A stretch of 64,000 nucleotides of DNA from Sipunculus nudus (GCA_026874595.1 CM049306.1:33684019-33748018), one strand, 5' to 3'; counted from the stretch's first letter, positions 12,888 to 24,692 are shown. Notes: generated from the letters alone by a model not told the origin. Made by a program: numbers and translations.

Positions 12888-14570
12888 TCGCCCCGCCCCG
12901 GTCAACCTCCAGCTGCATGGTGCATCAAGTATGTGTCCTGTTATACTGTCTAGTTAAAATGAAATGTATGGCCAGCGAATCCACATTTGCTCACTTTCCC
13001 ACTATATGACTCCACTTTATGACTCCTCTTGTCACTTTTGTTCTTTTACATAGCATGCAATGTAGAAATATGTAGTATTATGTCCCATAAAGTACGCAAT
13101 GGCACCATGGAAACAAGAGTTGATTTAGCCTCCTAGTGCAATAAAATAACAAAGCTCGGTATGATGAAAATCATTATCTATGGTCCACGCTAGTCCGATA
13201 TATATGCTGAGCACGACTTCAGATAAATGAAACTCGGTTCTCTAGGATACAACAGAAAATATATTTGGCATTCTAATTTAGCCATGTGAAAGGATTTCTT
13301 TGGCTGCCGTTTCAAGATTCATCTATGTGTTAATGGAAAAGCCCATGTATCAACTCGCAAAGGGGAGACTTAATTTTCCCCATTGAATTCCATGTCACAT
13401 GTCTTCTTATTAAAATGAAGTGTGATCTTTGTCACAGTAACTTCCGCCCCCGAAGTGAACACCAGTTCTATATACTGTTTACGTCAGCCCTGAAGTTTTT
13501 CTTGTATTCAGTATATTTGACTGTGTTCAGGTTACCCTAAAATGTAATGAATAGACATCAAATGCTTTCATTATTTTTTTTATGTGAACTCTAAAGCAAG
13601 GATTATATCTCAAAATGTTATTAATAGCTTTATTAAAATGTCATGGAAAATTTGATTAACTTTAAGACTTGATCCAGTTCACGACGTTGTAGGCGGACCC
13701 GTGAAGTCTTCTTTCACGAAGTGACTGTTTGCTTTTAGATATGCGGCATATCGCAGACAATCAGTTGATTAAGAAATGTTTTATGGGATGGTGCCTACAG
13801 CGAGGAGCGTACATTTTTTTATTCTGGTCTTGACACTTTTTATACATTGTCCATAAACGACAACTAACACCGGTGAAGCCATCTGGTTACGGATTTTGAT
13901 TCTATACCTGGAGTGTGAGGAAGTTTAATGGGGAACCTCAATATACTTCTAATTACTTAATTCTATAATTCTAATTATTAAAGTTAATTACAATAAAACT
14001 GAGTCTGTATCTCAGTACTATTTTGTGTTAATTCAATGAATCATGTTAGACCTTTCCTCTGGATGAGTCCTTTGTATTTTCTCCTGTAGGTCGAGTGGAA
14101 ACGTGGATTTGAGTATTTTCCCCTACAATGAGCTAAAATATGAATCAACCTTAATTAAAACAAATGATGTTTAAAATATCAAAATTGTTCATAGTCTGAA
14201 CAATAGTTGGCGCGCTGTGACGCTAAAGCGGTAATTATCGGAAAGAACGATAATCATATTCCAAGATACCCCCATTCAAATTTTCGGAGTACCACGCTGG
14301 AAGAGGTATATACATTGTTCTAGTGCTACCTCGTATAGAACATGCACGTTTAATATGAGATAAAAAAAAACAGGTGTTACTCTGTCCTGAGAAAAACATA
14401 TGCGCTACTCTTTCACGAATATGTAATATTGAAATATATTGTTTCTTTAATTTGAATATTCACAGTAGCGTCAATTTATCTTCATAATATGTCTCAGTGA
14501 CACATTTCAAATACATACAAATGAAGTTATGGTTTAAAAAATCAGGTAGGTTTCCACAGCTTTTCCACAA
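12888..14570. other. Unassigned AT-rich sequence
   Basis: No gene or repeat structure could be supported. Confidence 0.4.
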
Positions 14571-14574
14571 AATT

Positions 14575-15690
14575 TGAGTTCCGCCCGCCCCAGTCTGTTT
14601 TGAAATGCCGCGTACCTGCCGCGTGAACGCTTGCCACCCGCGCCAGTGTGTTTTGACCTTAAGTGAGGTGAAGGGAAGCGATTTTTGCCGCCTTGCTGCC
14701 AGCGTGCGGCCCGCGCCAGTGTCTTTTGGCCTTAACTTAAGACTGCATTGACCTTCATCATAATGAACCTGTCACATTTTCCGGGCAGGCTAAACGGGCT
14801 TGTTGCCTGCATGAAATTTGTTGCACGCAGGAAATAATTTGCGGGCAGGCCAAGATTTGGGCAGGTTTCGCGTGGAACTTGCCTGTTGGATGCGTCGGCC
14901 TTGCGTGTGCTCCCTGTGACACGCGGGCCAGACGCGTAAGAGCCTACAGACAGGTCCATGCTAGCTCCGGGCCACATACGGGCACTGAGGGTTACCTCCG
15001 TGCCAGCTACGTGACACCTGCGTAGGAGTTGTCTGCAAGGCTCGAGGGTTGCGCATGCCGTTAGCGGCCATATAAATGAAAATCGGGTGGAGAGGTCATC
15101 AATTCTCAGCAAGATTTCATAGTCGCAGAACGCCAGTAACTTGCCCACAGCCAACCCTCAGATTACCTGCACGAAGGCAGTAACTGGCCCTCAACATGCC
15201 CTCACGATCCTCGTTTACCTCGCCCCATGCCCACAGAAATGACGGGCTACACGAAGGTTGGTAGTACCAACACCGTTCCCTGCTAGCAAAATGCCATACT
15301 ATGCCGCATCTGACACGCGCTGGCGCGAAAATGCCACAGGTCCACGGCCAAACTACTTTCTTCAAGCGGGTTAACTGTCTGTGTCTGTGCCGCTACGGGC
15401 CTCCTGCTGGTGTTCTACGTGAACCTTTGCGGGCAAACACACGCAGCTTATCAGGACCAAGTTTTTAGCATGTTCAAAACTTGGTTTCGGGCATCTCGGA
15501 CTTTCGTGCGCACCTGCGGGAAAGTCCGGGCAAGATCTGGGCGAGATAATGACAGGTCTATGCCATCTCCGACGAGCTGCGGGCAGCAAAAAATGTCACC
15601 CGTAAGTTGTCGTGGTCACGAGTTGACATTCCTTACACAAGTTACAACATACAACGTCGTGGACGAGTGAACCAGTAATGTATCTGCAGG
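14575..15690. repeat. GC-rich interval built on GCGGGCA-type words, possible decayed transposon
   Basis: This 1.1-kb block stands out from its AT-rich surroundings by high G+C and by many recurrences of words such as GCGGGCA, GGGCAGG, CGCGCCAGTGT and their complements. Long open frames on both strands follow from the loss of AT-rich stops; I do not regard them as genes. The style matches the blocks at 10.3-11.5 kb and 20.6-21.3 kb, but the word differs. I saw no convincing terminal repeats. Confidence 0.35.
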
Positions 15691-16054
15691 CGCTCGCTCA
15701 AACTGAAAGCGGAATGACCGGAAACAGGTCTTATCTGGTGCACAAAATAAACATAAAAAGATCAAATATGGCTTTAATAAATATCATAAAACACACTCAA
15801 ATAGTGTGTACTTCAAAACTCCCGTGAATTCTCGATCATTGTACGCGTAAACGGAGGACCCGTGTATGGGGAGTTAGCACAATAAGTGACACGATATTAT
15901 GCTAGACATGTCTTGTATTCTAGGTAATTATCATATATACTGCGTTATATGAAGATGTTTTCAGCCGTCAAAATGTCATATACCATTTGGTCTTTCCTTC
16001 ACAGTAAGTTATCCAGTCTAAACGGTTCAGAATTTTCTGTTTTTCCTTTCATTA

Positions 16055-16081
16055 AGCGCGACCCTGGTTTGGGGTCGCGCT
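16055..16081. repeat. Perfect hairpin, 10-bp arms
   Basis: AGCGCGACCC at 16055-16064 pairs perfectly with GGGTCGCGCT at 16072-16081 across a 7-nt loop. Confidence 0.75.
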
Positions 16082-16109
16082 GCAGATACTTTTCGTTACG
16101 TATAGCGTG

Positions 16110-16140
16110 CATGACTGAGTCGGGGCCCGTCTCAGTCATG
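16110..16140. repeat. Perfect hairpin, 10-bp arms
   Basis: CATGACTGAG at 16110-16119 pairs perfectly with CTCAGTCATG at 16131-16140 across an 11-nt GC-rich loop. It lies 28 bp after the previous hairpin. Confidence 0.75.
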
Positions 16141-16699
16141 GTACAGGACAAACCCGAAAGTAGCACGCACTGCCTGCCCGGAATAATGTGACAGGGCCTT
16201 AAATAACAATATGCACATCTTACACCACGTGGTGGCCCGAAATTAATAGGGAGCACGCGAGACAAAATTAAACGTGTCATATTATTACGTCTAAACCTCG
16301 CAGCAAAACTTTTAGGATTATCTTTGCTTATAGCAATGTTTGTTACATCATTTTCATCAAATATCGAGCGCTGATAATAATTAATCCAGTTCGAGTCTAA
16401 CATCATTGCCAAGGTAAAAAAAAATGATAAAAGTTTTCACCGAGTATTCCCCCAGAAAAGGCGATTGCAGGATTTGTTTTGCTTGTCAATTGCAACACGC
16501 GTTCAGGTTTAAATGCAATCGCTTCTCTGCTATAATATTTATTCAACACACTCTTATATCACTCATATTATACTGCATGGGTAAATTATAACCGGGAAAA
16601 AAATTATCGTTATTTTCCACGTATTTTAATTTATCTTAAATGAACTGGTCTACTGTTACAGTATTTTACCTCAAGACCCCGCTAAGATACGCTCTTTAC

Positions 16700-16745
16700 A
16701 CAGCGCTTTACCTATAGGGCTACTACCTATATCGTAAGGCGCTGT
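16700..16745. repeat. Imperfect inverted repeat, about 20-bp arms
   Basis: Arms at 16700-16718 and 16726-16745 (outer ACAGCGC / GCGCTGT, inner TATAGG / CCTATA) form a near-complete hairpin with a 7-nt loop and a few mismatches. Confidence 0.6.
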
Positions 16746-16801
16746 TTGTTATGACCTCGTATCCTGAATTGCAACACCAGAGGGGAGCACTGTATTTTTG
16801 T

Positions 16802-16861
16802 CCAATCAGATGAGACCTTGTGCTGGAAGACAAAGCCAAGTGAGGAATACACAGAGCCAAT
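16802..16861. promoter_or_regulatory. Paired CCAAT boxes (weak)
   Basis: CCAATCA motifs occur at 16802 and 16857, the second in the context AGAGCCAATCA, which is shared with the pair near 4286. GC-richer sequence follows to about 17090. The two sites may be promoter elements or share descent as a repeat; no first exon is evident. Confidence 0.12.
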
Positions 16862-18277
16862 CATATTAATTTCTTTTTGAGTGACAGCTCATCCCCCAGC
16901 GTTACCGTCTGAACAGGCCACAGGCTCAGAGAGAATTGCCCCTGACGTGGTTTGCTCAGGGCCTTGGGCACATAGGATGCTCGGCCGGTGAGCTGTAATT
17001 CAAACGAAACGTAACAACAAAGGCTGCGTGCACACCTCGCTTGCTGGTTTCAGTTCTGCAGACAACAGATACATGGCTACGCTAACACAGTCATAATGTC
17101 ATAATCGAATCGGTCGATGATGCGAGAATGCATTGCGGAAACATTTGAGTATTCAAAAGTGAATATATTACCCTGTTAATAATATTGAATACAACGCAAA
17201 AATTATAGTATAGAGGCATACGATCAAACAGGTAAATTTCAAGTTTCAGTGCTAAGCGTGACACGAAACGATATTTATTTTTTTTCTTTACATAAAAGCA
17301 ATATGTAATGTCATAGATATGAATAAAGGCATTCGACAATTCAATATATGTTCCCACTCTTTCAAATTCAAGTAGTTTGGCTCTAATAATAAATGTGTAT
17401 GGAACTAAAATAGTTTGTGTGAATAAAGTAAACATATAACGTATATAATATTATAATTTCTTATACTGAAAAAGCAATGTTATGTTTAGATGTTTCTTTT
17501 TGAAAATTATAGCTATAAGTAAATCTATAGCAAAATATAGCTATCGTACTATTTCCAGTTCAACAAACACATTATGTAAGTATTTTGTACACGTAAATTT
17601 GTGAACGAATTTCATTGATAGACGCATTTAATTCTAGGGCTGGCATGGGTTGGTTAAGATTTAAGGTGGTTAAAGAAATGTTCAGAATGCGATGGAGTAA
17701 ATTTTACTACGTTTACTGTATGTGTTGAAGGAGATGTTACTTCTTATTATGTAGGGCTCTATTTATTATGTATGAGAGGTAGAATGTTAGAAGGGATCTC
17801 CACAGACTGGAAAGTCACGTCGGTGTCTGGCTGTGAGGCAATGTTGCAGTGCTAACAGGCTGTCGAGAGAATAGACATTTTCGTAAATCTCTCCGCTTGC
17901 AGGAAATGACACCGGACGAAAGCAAGGTCTTGCATAGTTCAACAACCTCCAATGTTAACTTCATCAAGGCTAAGCTGAGGTTGTAATGTGAGAAACCAGA
18001 CTCAAATGACAGAGTTTTTGTAGCGAGTGATGATGCTAAATGACACCAAGGAAGGTCCAGGGAAAGGTTAAAGGACACAAGGAAACGTGAACAAAATATT
18101 TCATAGAACAAGAATAGATATAGAATAGTAAAATACAGTGATGATATCCGTCTAGATGCTCAAGAGTAGATTGCTTCAAGCAGCGTGTAACAGGAGAAAT
18201 TTTTTTGCAAAATTAACTTAAGACTCCTGCTATAAAAACATACCCCTGCAAATGCCTAATTATAAATGTTTGCTACC
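16862..18277. other. Unassigned sequence
   Basis: One patch at about 17870-18115 has, on the plus strand, protein-like runs interrupted by in-frame TAA and TGA codons (for example RKSLRLQEMTPDESK). It could be a decayed coding segment, but I cannot identify it. Confidence 0.3.
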
Positions 18278-18835
18278 AAAATGCATAAAATAAAACGTAA
18301 TCCCATACATCGACAGACGAACGGGGTCAGAGATTCAGTTATATAATTTGTAAATTTATGAAATAGTCATATAATCTGCCACCAAATGAAAATCTGTCCT
18401 ACACTTAACGATACAGCTAGAGCAATTTTGATCGGTCTCTCATCAGGAACAATCTTAAAACTGAAAAGGACATAATCAAGAGCAATATAATGCCTATTCT
18501 TTCACACTAACAGTTCACGTTTGCTTTGCTTTATACAAAAGTTTCCAGGCAAAAAATTCCCACCACATTGTCACAGTATCTCCCTTTGAGCTTTTTAAAC
18601 CTTGTTATGGTTCTGCGTGTTAGAAAACACAGTTCACGTGTGTCTGTATACAACAAGAAAGCCGGTTTTGCGCACGCGCAACAAATCTTAAACAAAGAAT
18701 AGTCCAAACTGGTCCATACATGGACCTTCATGTCCTCTATCAAATAACTCTGCTGGATGGACATTACGGTCCATGGGCCGAATGTAAATTCATAATAGAA
18801 TCTAGCTGTCGCAACAGATTTGTACGATTATTCCA
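18278..18835 (+). repeat. First member of a diverged repeat pair (partner 20524-21512)
   Basis: Two separate blocks here recur in the same order and orientation at 20.5-21.5 kb. The AAAATGC....AATAAAACGT block at 18278-18335 matches 20524-20580. The ATGGACCTTC...TACGGTCCATGGGC block at 18715-18780 matches 21412-21453, with weaker similarity to 18830. The spacing differs because the second member carries an inserted inverted-repeat element. This suggests an old local duplication or two copies of one long repeat. Confidence 0.5.
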
Positions 18836-19130
18836 TGGGGCTCAGCGGGGATGACACGGGTAGCACAGGCCGTGTGTCGGGTCCACGGCCTGAGACACCG
18901 CATCATGCCCTATTTCAGCCAGCAGGAACATGTATTACATTTTTTTGGGTTATAGTCACCCAGGGCATCTCCTAATTGACTTGTGCTGTGGCCAAGGTGA
19001 GTCCCGCGTTGTGTTTATGTTGACGCCTGTGATCGCGCCTGGTCCACTGTATTTAACACTCGTGCACAGGAATAAGTAAAACGTTTCAGGGCAATATTTT
19101 TGCAGGTACCAATTTATTTCAAATAAAAAT

Positions 19131-19925
19131 CAGATTCTGTAACACTAGGCAGCGTGAAATGTCTAGGGGAATGAATAAAGAAGTCAGTGTTTTTGTGTTA
19201 ACAAATAATTATAATTTATTCTTAAAACAACTCTAACATTACAATAAACTAAATCAGTACAATAAAACTAACACAGTATAACAACAGTATAACAGAAAAC
19301 CAATTCAATTATATTAATAATGAAAGTGTTCAGTACCGGAGTATCCGGATCCCAGGCTTTTCTGGATAACACCACTGTCACAGTCCTTAAAAACATATAA
19401 TCCAGATGAACAGTTCACGTAAATCTTCTCAGAGAATAATAGTCTAATTCAATCCCGAAATCAATCTGTTGTAATCCAAAAGTGAAGCTCTGGCAATAGT
19501 CCCAAAAGCAACCTGAAGACTGAATAAAATCTGTTACAAAGTTTGAAAAATATCTATAAGTGCTTCAATTATCGGATAAGTCCACAAACTGACTCACACT
19601 CTTCCGTGTCCGCTGGAATATTTCTCTCTCCTTTGGCTCTAAACACAGCCCCTAATTATAACTTTTTATCCGAAAATACTAGAAATGGAAAATCCTAAAG
19701 AACAATACACACGTTACAGGTACAGACTTGAAACATCTAGAACAAAGAACGCTGTGTTTCAACACTTCAGACCCTACACGCGGGTCAGGCCAACTCGCAC
19801 GTCTCCCATGGCAACAAACAATGCCGACCTAACATACTGTAACACTCCTACGCACAAAAAAACGAGGACCTGGCTAACACGAATGAGAATGCCAAAAACG
19901 AACAATAAAAGGGACACCTGTAACA
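19131..19925. repeat. Dispersed 0.8-kb repeat, copy 1
   Basis: This copy is alignable by eye over its length with 24693-25497, in the same orientation and with scattered substitutions and small indels. Shared blocks include TGTAACACTAG.CAGCGTG, ATGTCTAGGGGAATGAATAA, TGTCCGCTGGAATATTTCTC and AACACAGCCCCT. No protein is encoded. Read on the minus strand it runs from TGTTACAGG to AGTGTTACA, has a TATA-like AT stretch just before GGGGCTGTGTTTA, and could be a solo LTR. I saw no matching target duplication, and similarity may begin a few bases before the TG, so that reading is tentative. Confidence 0.6.
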
Positions 19926-20523
19926 CTTGACAAAGACTGAATAATTTCAAAATTATAGGGGGCTTTTAATTCATGCTCCAAATGATTGCTACGAATGCCA
20001 CTTTAAGAGCTTTCAAAGAATTATCCTGAAATTAGGTTAAGATAATAATGGCTTATATAACCTAAGAACCAAGTTAAATTAATCACCATAGCAAATTGCC
20101 GAAAAATAATGTATTGAATAAAGAAACAAAAAAGGCTTAAAAATCTTAATGAAAAATTGTATTGGCAAATTTAATGACAGTCTGTTACCGATAAGGCCAT
20201 CGCACCTGTCCCAATGACCTGTTCCCGGATGACACTTGACACCAACCGAAAGGTGCAACATGCAGACTCTATCACTGGAGATAACAAAATTCATTATGCA
20301 AAATTATTCTTGTCATAAATCAGGAAGTTGAACTCCTGGACCATCGGCATTTTAGAAACATATCTCAATTAGACACATCTTTATAATAACCAACTTACAT
20401 GCATGTTTTTAATGTTTGTTACGCCAGCGACAGCGGACTTGATTCAGTTGATTGCAATCGAAACTTACAGGTGAAAGCGCATTCCCACTAGCCGTGCCTG
20501 GGCATAAGTTTTACATTTACTAA

Positions 20524-21512
20524 TAAAATGCTTGAAATAAAACGTGATTCCATGTACCGAAAGACTTAACTCAGTGCCAGCTCTTATCACTAAAGCCCTG
20601 TAAAGTTCGTATGGGGAATCCATAATATTTGCATATTACTGGGGCTTTCCAACTTAGGCAACTCTATAGGCGACTACAGGCGACCAGGCTTTCGCCTCAT
20701 GTTCGCCTGTGAGGTCGCCTGTAGTCGCCCGAAGTCGCTCAAAAACGCGTTGCCTCTTACCTGTCGCTGCTGGATTTTCAAAATGTTCAAAATTATCAGG
20801 GGACAGCTATTTCACGCCAGTGAGCGTTGCCTGTCTTCTACTAGCGAAGGCGGAGTCGTAGGCTGTCGCCAGGTGACATGGATTGTCGTAGGTCCTGTCA
20901 CAGGCTATCGCCAGGTGCCTAGAGTTGTCGTACGTCCCGTCGTGGGCTAGTACACTTGAAACGGGGCCTATCCTTGTCTCCGTCTCCTCACATAGCACAG
21001 GATAGAGACTCGTCGAAGCTTGTCGCGAGTGGACGTAGCATGAATTCTGGTGTCGTAGGTTGTCGCTAGTGTAGTCGTCATTGTCGTAGATGTGGTCGTA
21101 GGTTGTCGTAGGTGATTGTCCTTTGTCACGGCGATTGTGTGTCAACCTGTTGTTGCTTGTCGGTGACTATTGTCGTAGCGGAGGTCAAGTCGCCTGTTTT
21201 CCGGTGACCATGAGGCGACAGCCTGGTCGCCGGTAGTCCATTATAGGCGTCACAAGGCTCTTTAAGGACCTTACGATTCCCCGTATTTGCATCCCAGGCC
21301 GTCACGCCTCATGTGAGTTGCGTTGTTGCTATGAGAACGCCAACAGCGGTCCCAAAGCTTGACCGCTTGGTAAGATTCGCACTGAAATCATGTATTCAGG
21401 TAGTCCACACATGGACCTTCGTATCTCTGCTGAATGGATATTACGGTCCATGGGCTACATGTAAGTGCATATTGTAGACACTATCGAAACAATTTTGTAT
21501 CGACAGGTCCAG
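20524..21512 (+). repeat. Second member of a diverged repeat pair, split by an inserted element
   Basis: The outer blocks (20524-20580 and 21412-21512) match 18278-18335 and 18715-18830. The element at 20671-21240 lies between them. Confidence 0.5.
20671..21240. mobile_element. Non-autonomous DNA transposon with about 35-bp TIRs and GTCGTAGG-rich interior
   Basis: The left end CGACTACAGGCGACCAGGCT at 20671-20690 continues with TTCGCCTCAT. The reverse complement of the right end reads GGACTACCGGCGACCAGGCT, then GTCGCCTCAT. This gives imperfect inverted repeats of about 35 bp. TATAGG abuts the left end (20665-20670) and recurs just past the right end (21242-21247), as expected of a target-site duplication that may be longer but decayed. 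The interior repeats GTCGTAGGT, TGTCGC and related words in one orientation. There is no transposase. I cannot assign the superfamily. Confidence 0.6.
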
Positions 21513-21520
21513 TAAAATTC

Positions 21521-22945
21521 CCTCTGCCGAGATAACAAGAGCAGCTGGCAGCATTTGTCAGAACCCGTGTAATAACTGTCAAAACTCACGATTCGTGATC
21601 GTTTTAGTCAGCCGGTACATTTGACTGCGCTCGTCGCGTGTGCACCAGAATATCGCTTATTGGCTGAGCCAGAGTTTGTTAAGCCAACATTATGTTTTAA
21701 CAGGCCCATTTCCAAGAGTGGTGGTCGAATAAACGTTAACACTGAGGCTGAGGGTTATAGTGTTTTAAAGTCTCGCCAAACTCAACATAAGCGACGGCCT
21801 AAAAATATTAAGACATATTAAATGGGAATATAAGCTGCCAACTGGAAGCCCGGAATAGGCGATGACTAAGTGAACCATGTTGGTTTTGAAAAAAAAAGAT
21901 TCTGGGAAAGACAACTGCTGACGTCACTGGAAAAGACCTTATTTCAGCGAGGCGGTGAGGTGTTGCGTGACCGTCCGGGAACCGGCCAAGATTACCAGTC
22001 CATGATATAAGAGGGTCAGATAGTGGTAAATTAGATATATGAGTTGCCGCAAGGTGGCGATACCGATACTAAGTTCGATACAACGTGGGGATGTTTCTGT
22101 CAGAAGCAACAATTAAGTCATAACCATTTCATGGACTGGGCCAGTCTAATTCCCACCTCCACGAGTTGATCTCCCGATGTGCTAAAATCATGAAAGATAT
22201 CGAAGGATATGAAATTCCGCGCGATTCGGCCCTGATGACATGACAGGGAATAGGCCACTAAGAAGTCCCACAATGCTGCTTCGAATCATTATCATCATCG
22301 CTATTATGAGTTCATCACAATAAAAACCGCAGTTTGGGTCTTAAGAGCTACTAGTTACTACGAATTACAAGGACCACCGAGCTTCTGCTACGACCAACAT
22401 AGGCTTTAGGAACGATATATACCGAACATCAGTTAGCATTCTTGCGATTTTCTTCAGGTAAGCTGCTACGCTTTGCAATGCTATAGGTAATGCTGTACGT
22501 TGAGACAAACTTTTTAAAAGAGGAGTGAAAGAGGTTTGCACCAATTCTTACACACTTCACGTGATTTCACTGGCAATATATGGATCAGCTTATACAAGAG
22601 CGTATAGAATATTAACCACATAAATGATATTAACACACTGCCCATATGACGTTTACAAGCTGGTCATAGGACATTAACAATTTGCCCGTCATAGTATAAT
22701 ATTAAAATATAATATACTGAGCGTAGATGTGAATGTCCTATGCTAAGTGTGAATATGGCATACTGAATGCCCGATTAGCTCGTGTTTTTGTGGATGTACC
22801 AGAGATCATGGCTGTGTTAAAACAGAGTGTATTTTCATATATTTTTTTATCAAATTTCTTTACACTGTTTCGGAACCTAATATCGAAAGATCACGTAGTC
22901 GTGACGAACATAAATTGTTTATAATGGAGATAATAAAAAACTAGA
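21521..22945. other. Unassigned sequence
   Basis: No supported gene or repeat boundary. Confidence 0.4.
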
Positions 22946-22951
22946 ATACGG

Positions 22952-24689
22952 GTAGTCGACAAGCGACTACGTGTATCCGCCAAAATCAGAGAAGGACGGG
23001 TGAAGTGAGGCATTGATTGAGTGGCAAGGGGATATAGAGTTACATGTGTTAAATATTAAAATGGATCTCTGCCACATAAACATGATTGTAGGTGGCGCCA
23101 CCTGTTATTTGAACGAGAAACTATCCAAGATATATACACATGCAAAATTTCATGTGGAAAAGTCAAACCACTGCAGAGATATGAGTAATTTTATCCCACA
23201 GCAGACAAACAGATGGACGCTGTGCAAAAATGGCTGCAGGTGGCGCCACCATTTTTGTTCATGTTATAAAGCTATCCAAGGGCTACATTTGTGTATAGTT
23301 TTTTTCCTGATTGGTCAAACGGTTTCCGAGATATGAGCTTGGATGTCTGCAGCATAAACGTGAATGTAGGTGGCGCCACCTGTCATAAAATCAAGAAAGC
23401 TATCTAGGATGTATACACATGCCGAATTTTAGGTGAATTAGTCAAACCACTGCAGAGATATGAGTGATTTTAACCCCAGGCAGATTAACAAATGGACACT
23501 GTGCAAACATGGTTGCAGGTGGCGCCACCTTTTGTTGTGTATGTTATAAAGCTATCCCAGGGCTACATTTGTGTAAAAAATTTTTCCGGATCGGTCAAAC
23601 GGTTCCTGAGATATATGGATTTATGTGTGGAGTGTTAACGTGAATGTAGGTGGCGCCACCTGTCATAAAATCAAGAAAGCTATCTAGGATGTATACACAT
23701 GCCGAATTTTAGGTGAATTAGTCAAACCACTGCAGAGATATGAGTGATTTTAACCCCAGGCAGATGAACAAATGGACATTGTGCACACATGGTAGCAGGT
23801 GGCGCCACCTTTTGTTGTGTATGTAATAAAGCTATCCCAGGGCTACATTTGTGTAAAAATTTTTTCCGGATCGGTCAAACGGTTCCCGAGATATATGGGA
23901 TTATGTGTGGAGCGTTAACGTGAATGTAGGTGGCGCCACCTGTCACAAAATCGAGAAAGCTATCTAGGATGTATATGCATGCCGAATTTTAGGTGAATTA
24001 GTCAAACCACTGCAGAGATATGAGTGATTTTAACCCCAGGCAGATGAACAGATTGACACTGTGCAAACATGGTTGCAGGTGGCGCCACCTTTTGTTGTGT
24101 ATGTTATAAAGCTATCCCAGGGCTACATTTGTGTAAAATTTTTTCCGGATCGGTCAAACGGTTCCTGAGATATATGGGATTATGTGTGGAGCGTTAACGT
24201 GAATGTAGGTGGCGCCACCTGTCACAAAATCGAGAAAGCTATCTAGGATGTATATGCATGCCGAATTTTAGGTGAATTAGTCAAATCACTGCAGAGATAT
24301 GAGTGATTTTAACCCCAGGCAGATGAACAGATGGACACTGTGCAAACATGGTTGCAGGTGGCGCCACCTTTTGTTGTGTATGTTATAAAGCTTTCCCAGG
24401 GCTACATTTGTGTAAAAAATTTTTCCGGATCGGTCAAACGGTTCCCGAGATATATGGGTTTATGTGTGGAAACAGACGCACAAACGGACGCTGGGCAGAG
24501 ACGAAAGGTCAGAGGTCAAGGTCACTTGGTTAGGCACCAGTTCACATGTGACCCGATAATTTGTGTAAGTTTCGGAAAAATCTGTCCAGTAGTCTCAGAG
24601 GAGTTCTCCGGAAACGAACGCGGCGGCGGCGGCGGCGGCGGAACCCGGTCAAAAACATAGTATCCGCAAAACTTCGTTTTGGCGGATAC
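22952..24689. mobile_element. Helentron-derivative (HINE/pearl)-like element with core tandem repeats
   Basis: The left side has a perfect hairpin, GTAGTCG at 22952-22958 pairing with CGACTAC at 22964-22970. Three bases later comes GTATCCGCCAAAA (22973-22985), whose exact inverse TTTTGGCGGATAC closes the right side at 24677-24689. The right inverse is itself one arm of a near-perfect terminal hairpin that starts at 24659. Between lie five 280-bp tandem repeats and a unique segment with a (GGC)n run at about 24620-24641. Short subterminal inverted repeats, a core of tandem repeats and a 3' hairpin without coding capacity are the published layout of Helentron-associated elements such as bivalve pearl. 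The assignment is by architecture only; a TIR-type MITE remains possible. Confidence 0.55.
23091..24470. repeat. Five dimeric 280-bp tandem repeats with ten GGTGGCGCCACC palindromes
   Basis: The 12-bp perfect palindrome GGTGGCGCCACC begins at 23091, 23239, 23369, 23518, 23649, 23798, 23929, 24078, 24208 and 24357. The spacing alternates between 148-149 and 130-131 bp, so the 278-280 bp unit is a dimer of two diverged half-units. Each half ends with a related phrase (GGTCAAACGGTTCC.GAGATA in one, AGTCAAACCACTGCAGAGAT in the other). The later copies are more alike than the first, which fits recent expansion at the 3' side. No convincing reading frame spans the array. Confidence 0.9.
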
Positions 24690-24692
24690 AAT

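Noticed and set aside
14732-15154. 140-codon minus-strand open frame and neighbouring frames up to 15670
   Set aside because: They lie in a GC-rich, word-repetitive block where stops are rare on both strands; the translations look low-complexity.
15999-16412. 137-codon minus-strand open frame
   Set aside because: It reads straight through the two perfect hairpins and shows no recognisable domain.
17815-18111. 98-codon minus-strand open frame
   Set aside because: Low-complexity Leu/Ser composition, no splice support; the opposite strand looks more protein-like but is broken by stops.
23013-24660. Open frames over the 280-bp tandem repeats
   Set aside because: They follow the repeat periodicity, are short, and have no conserved protein phrase.
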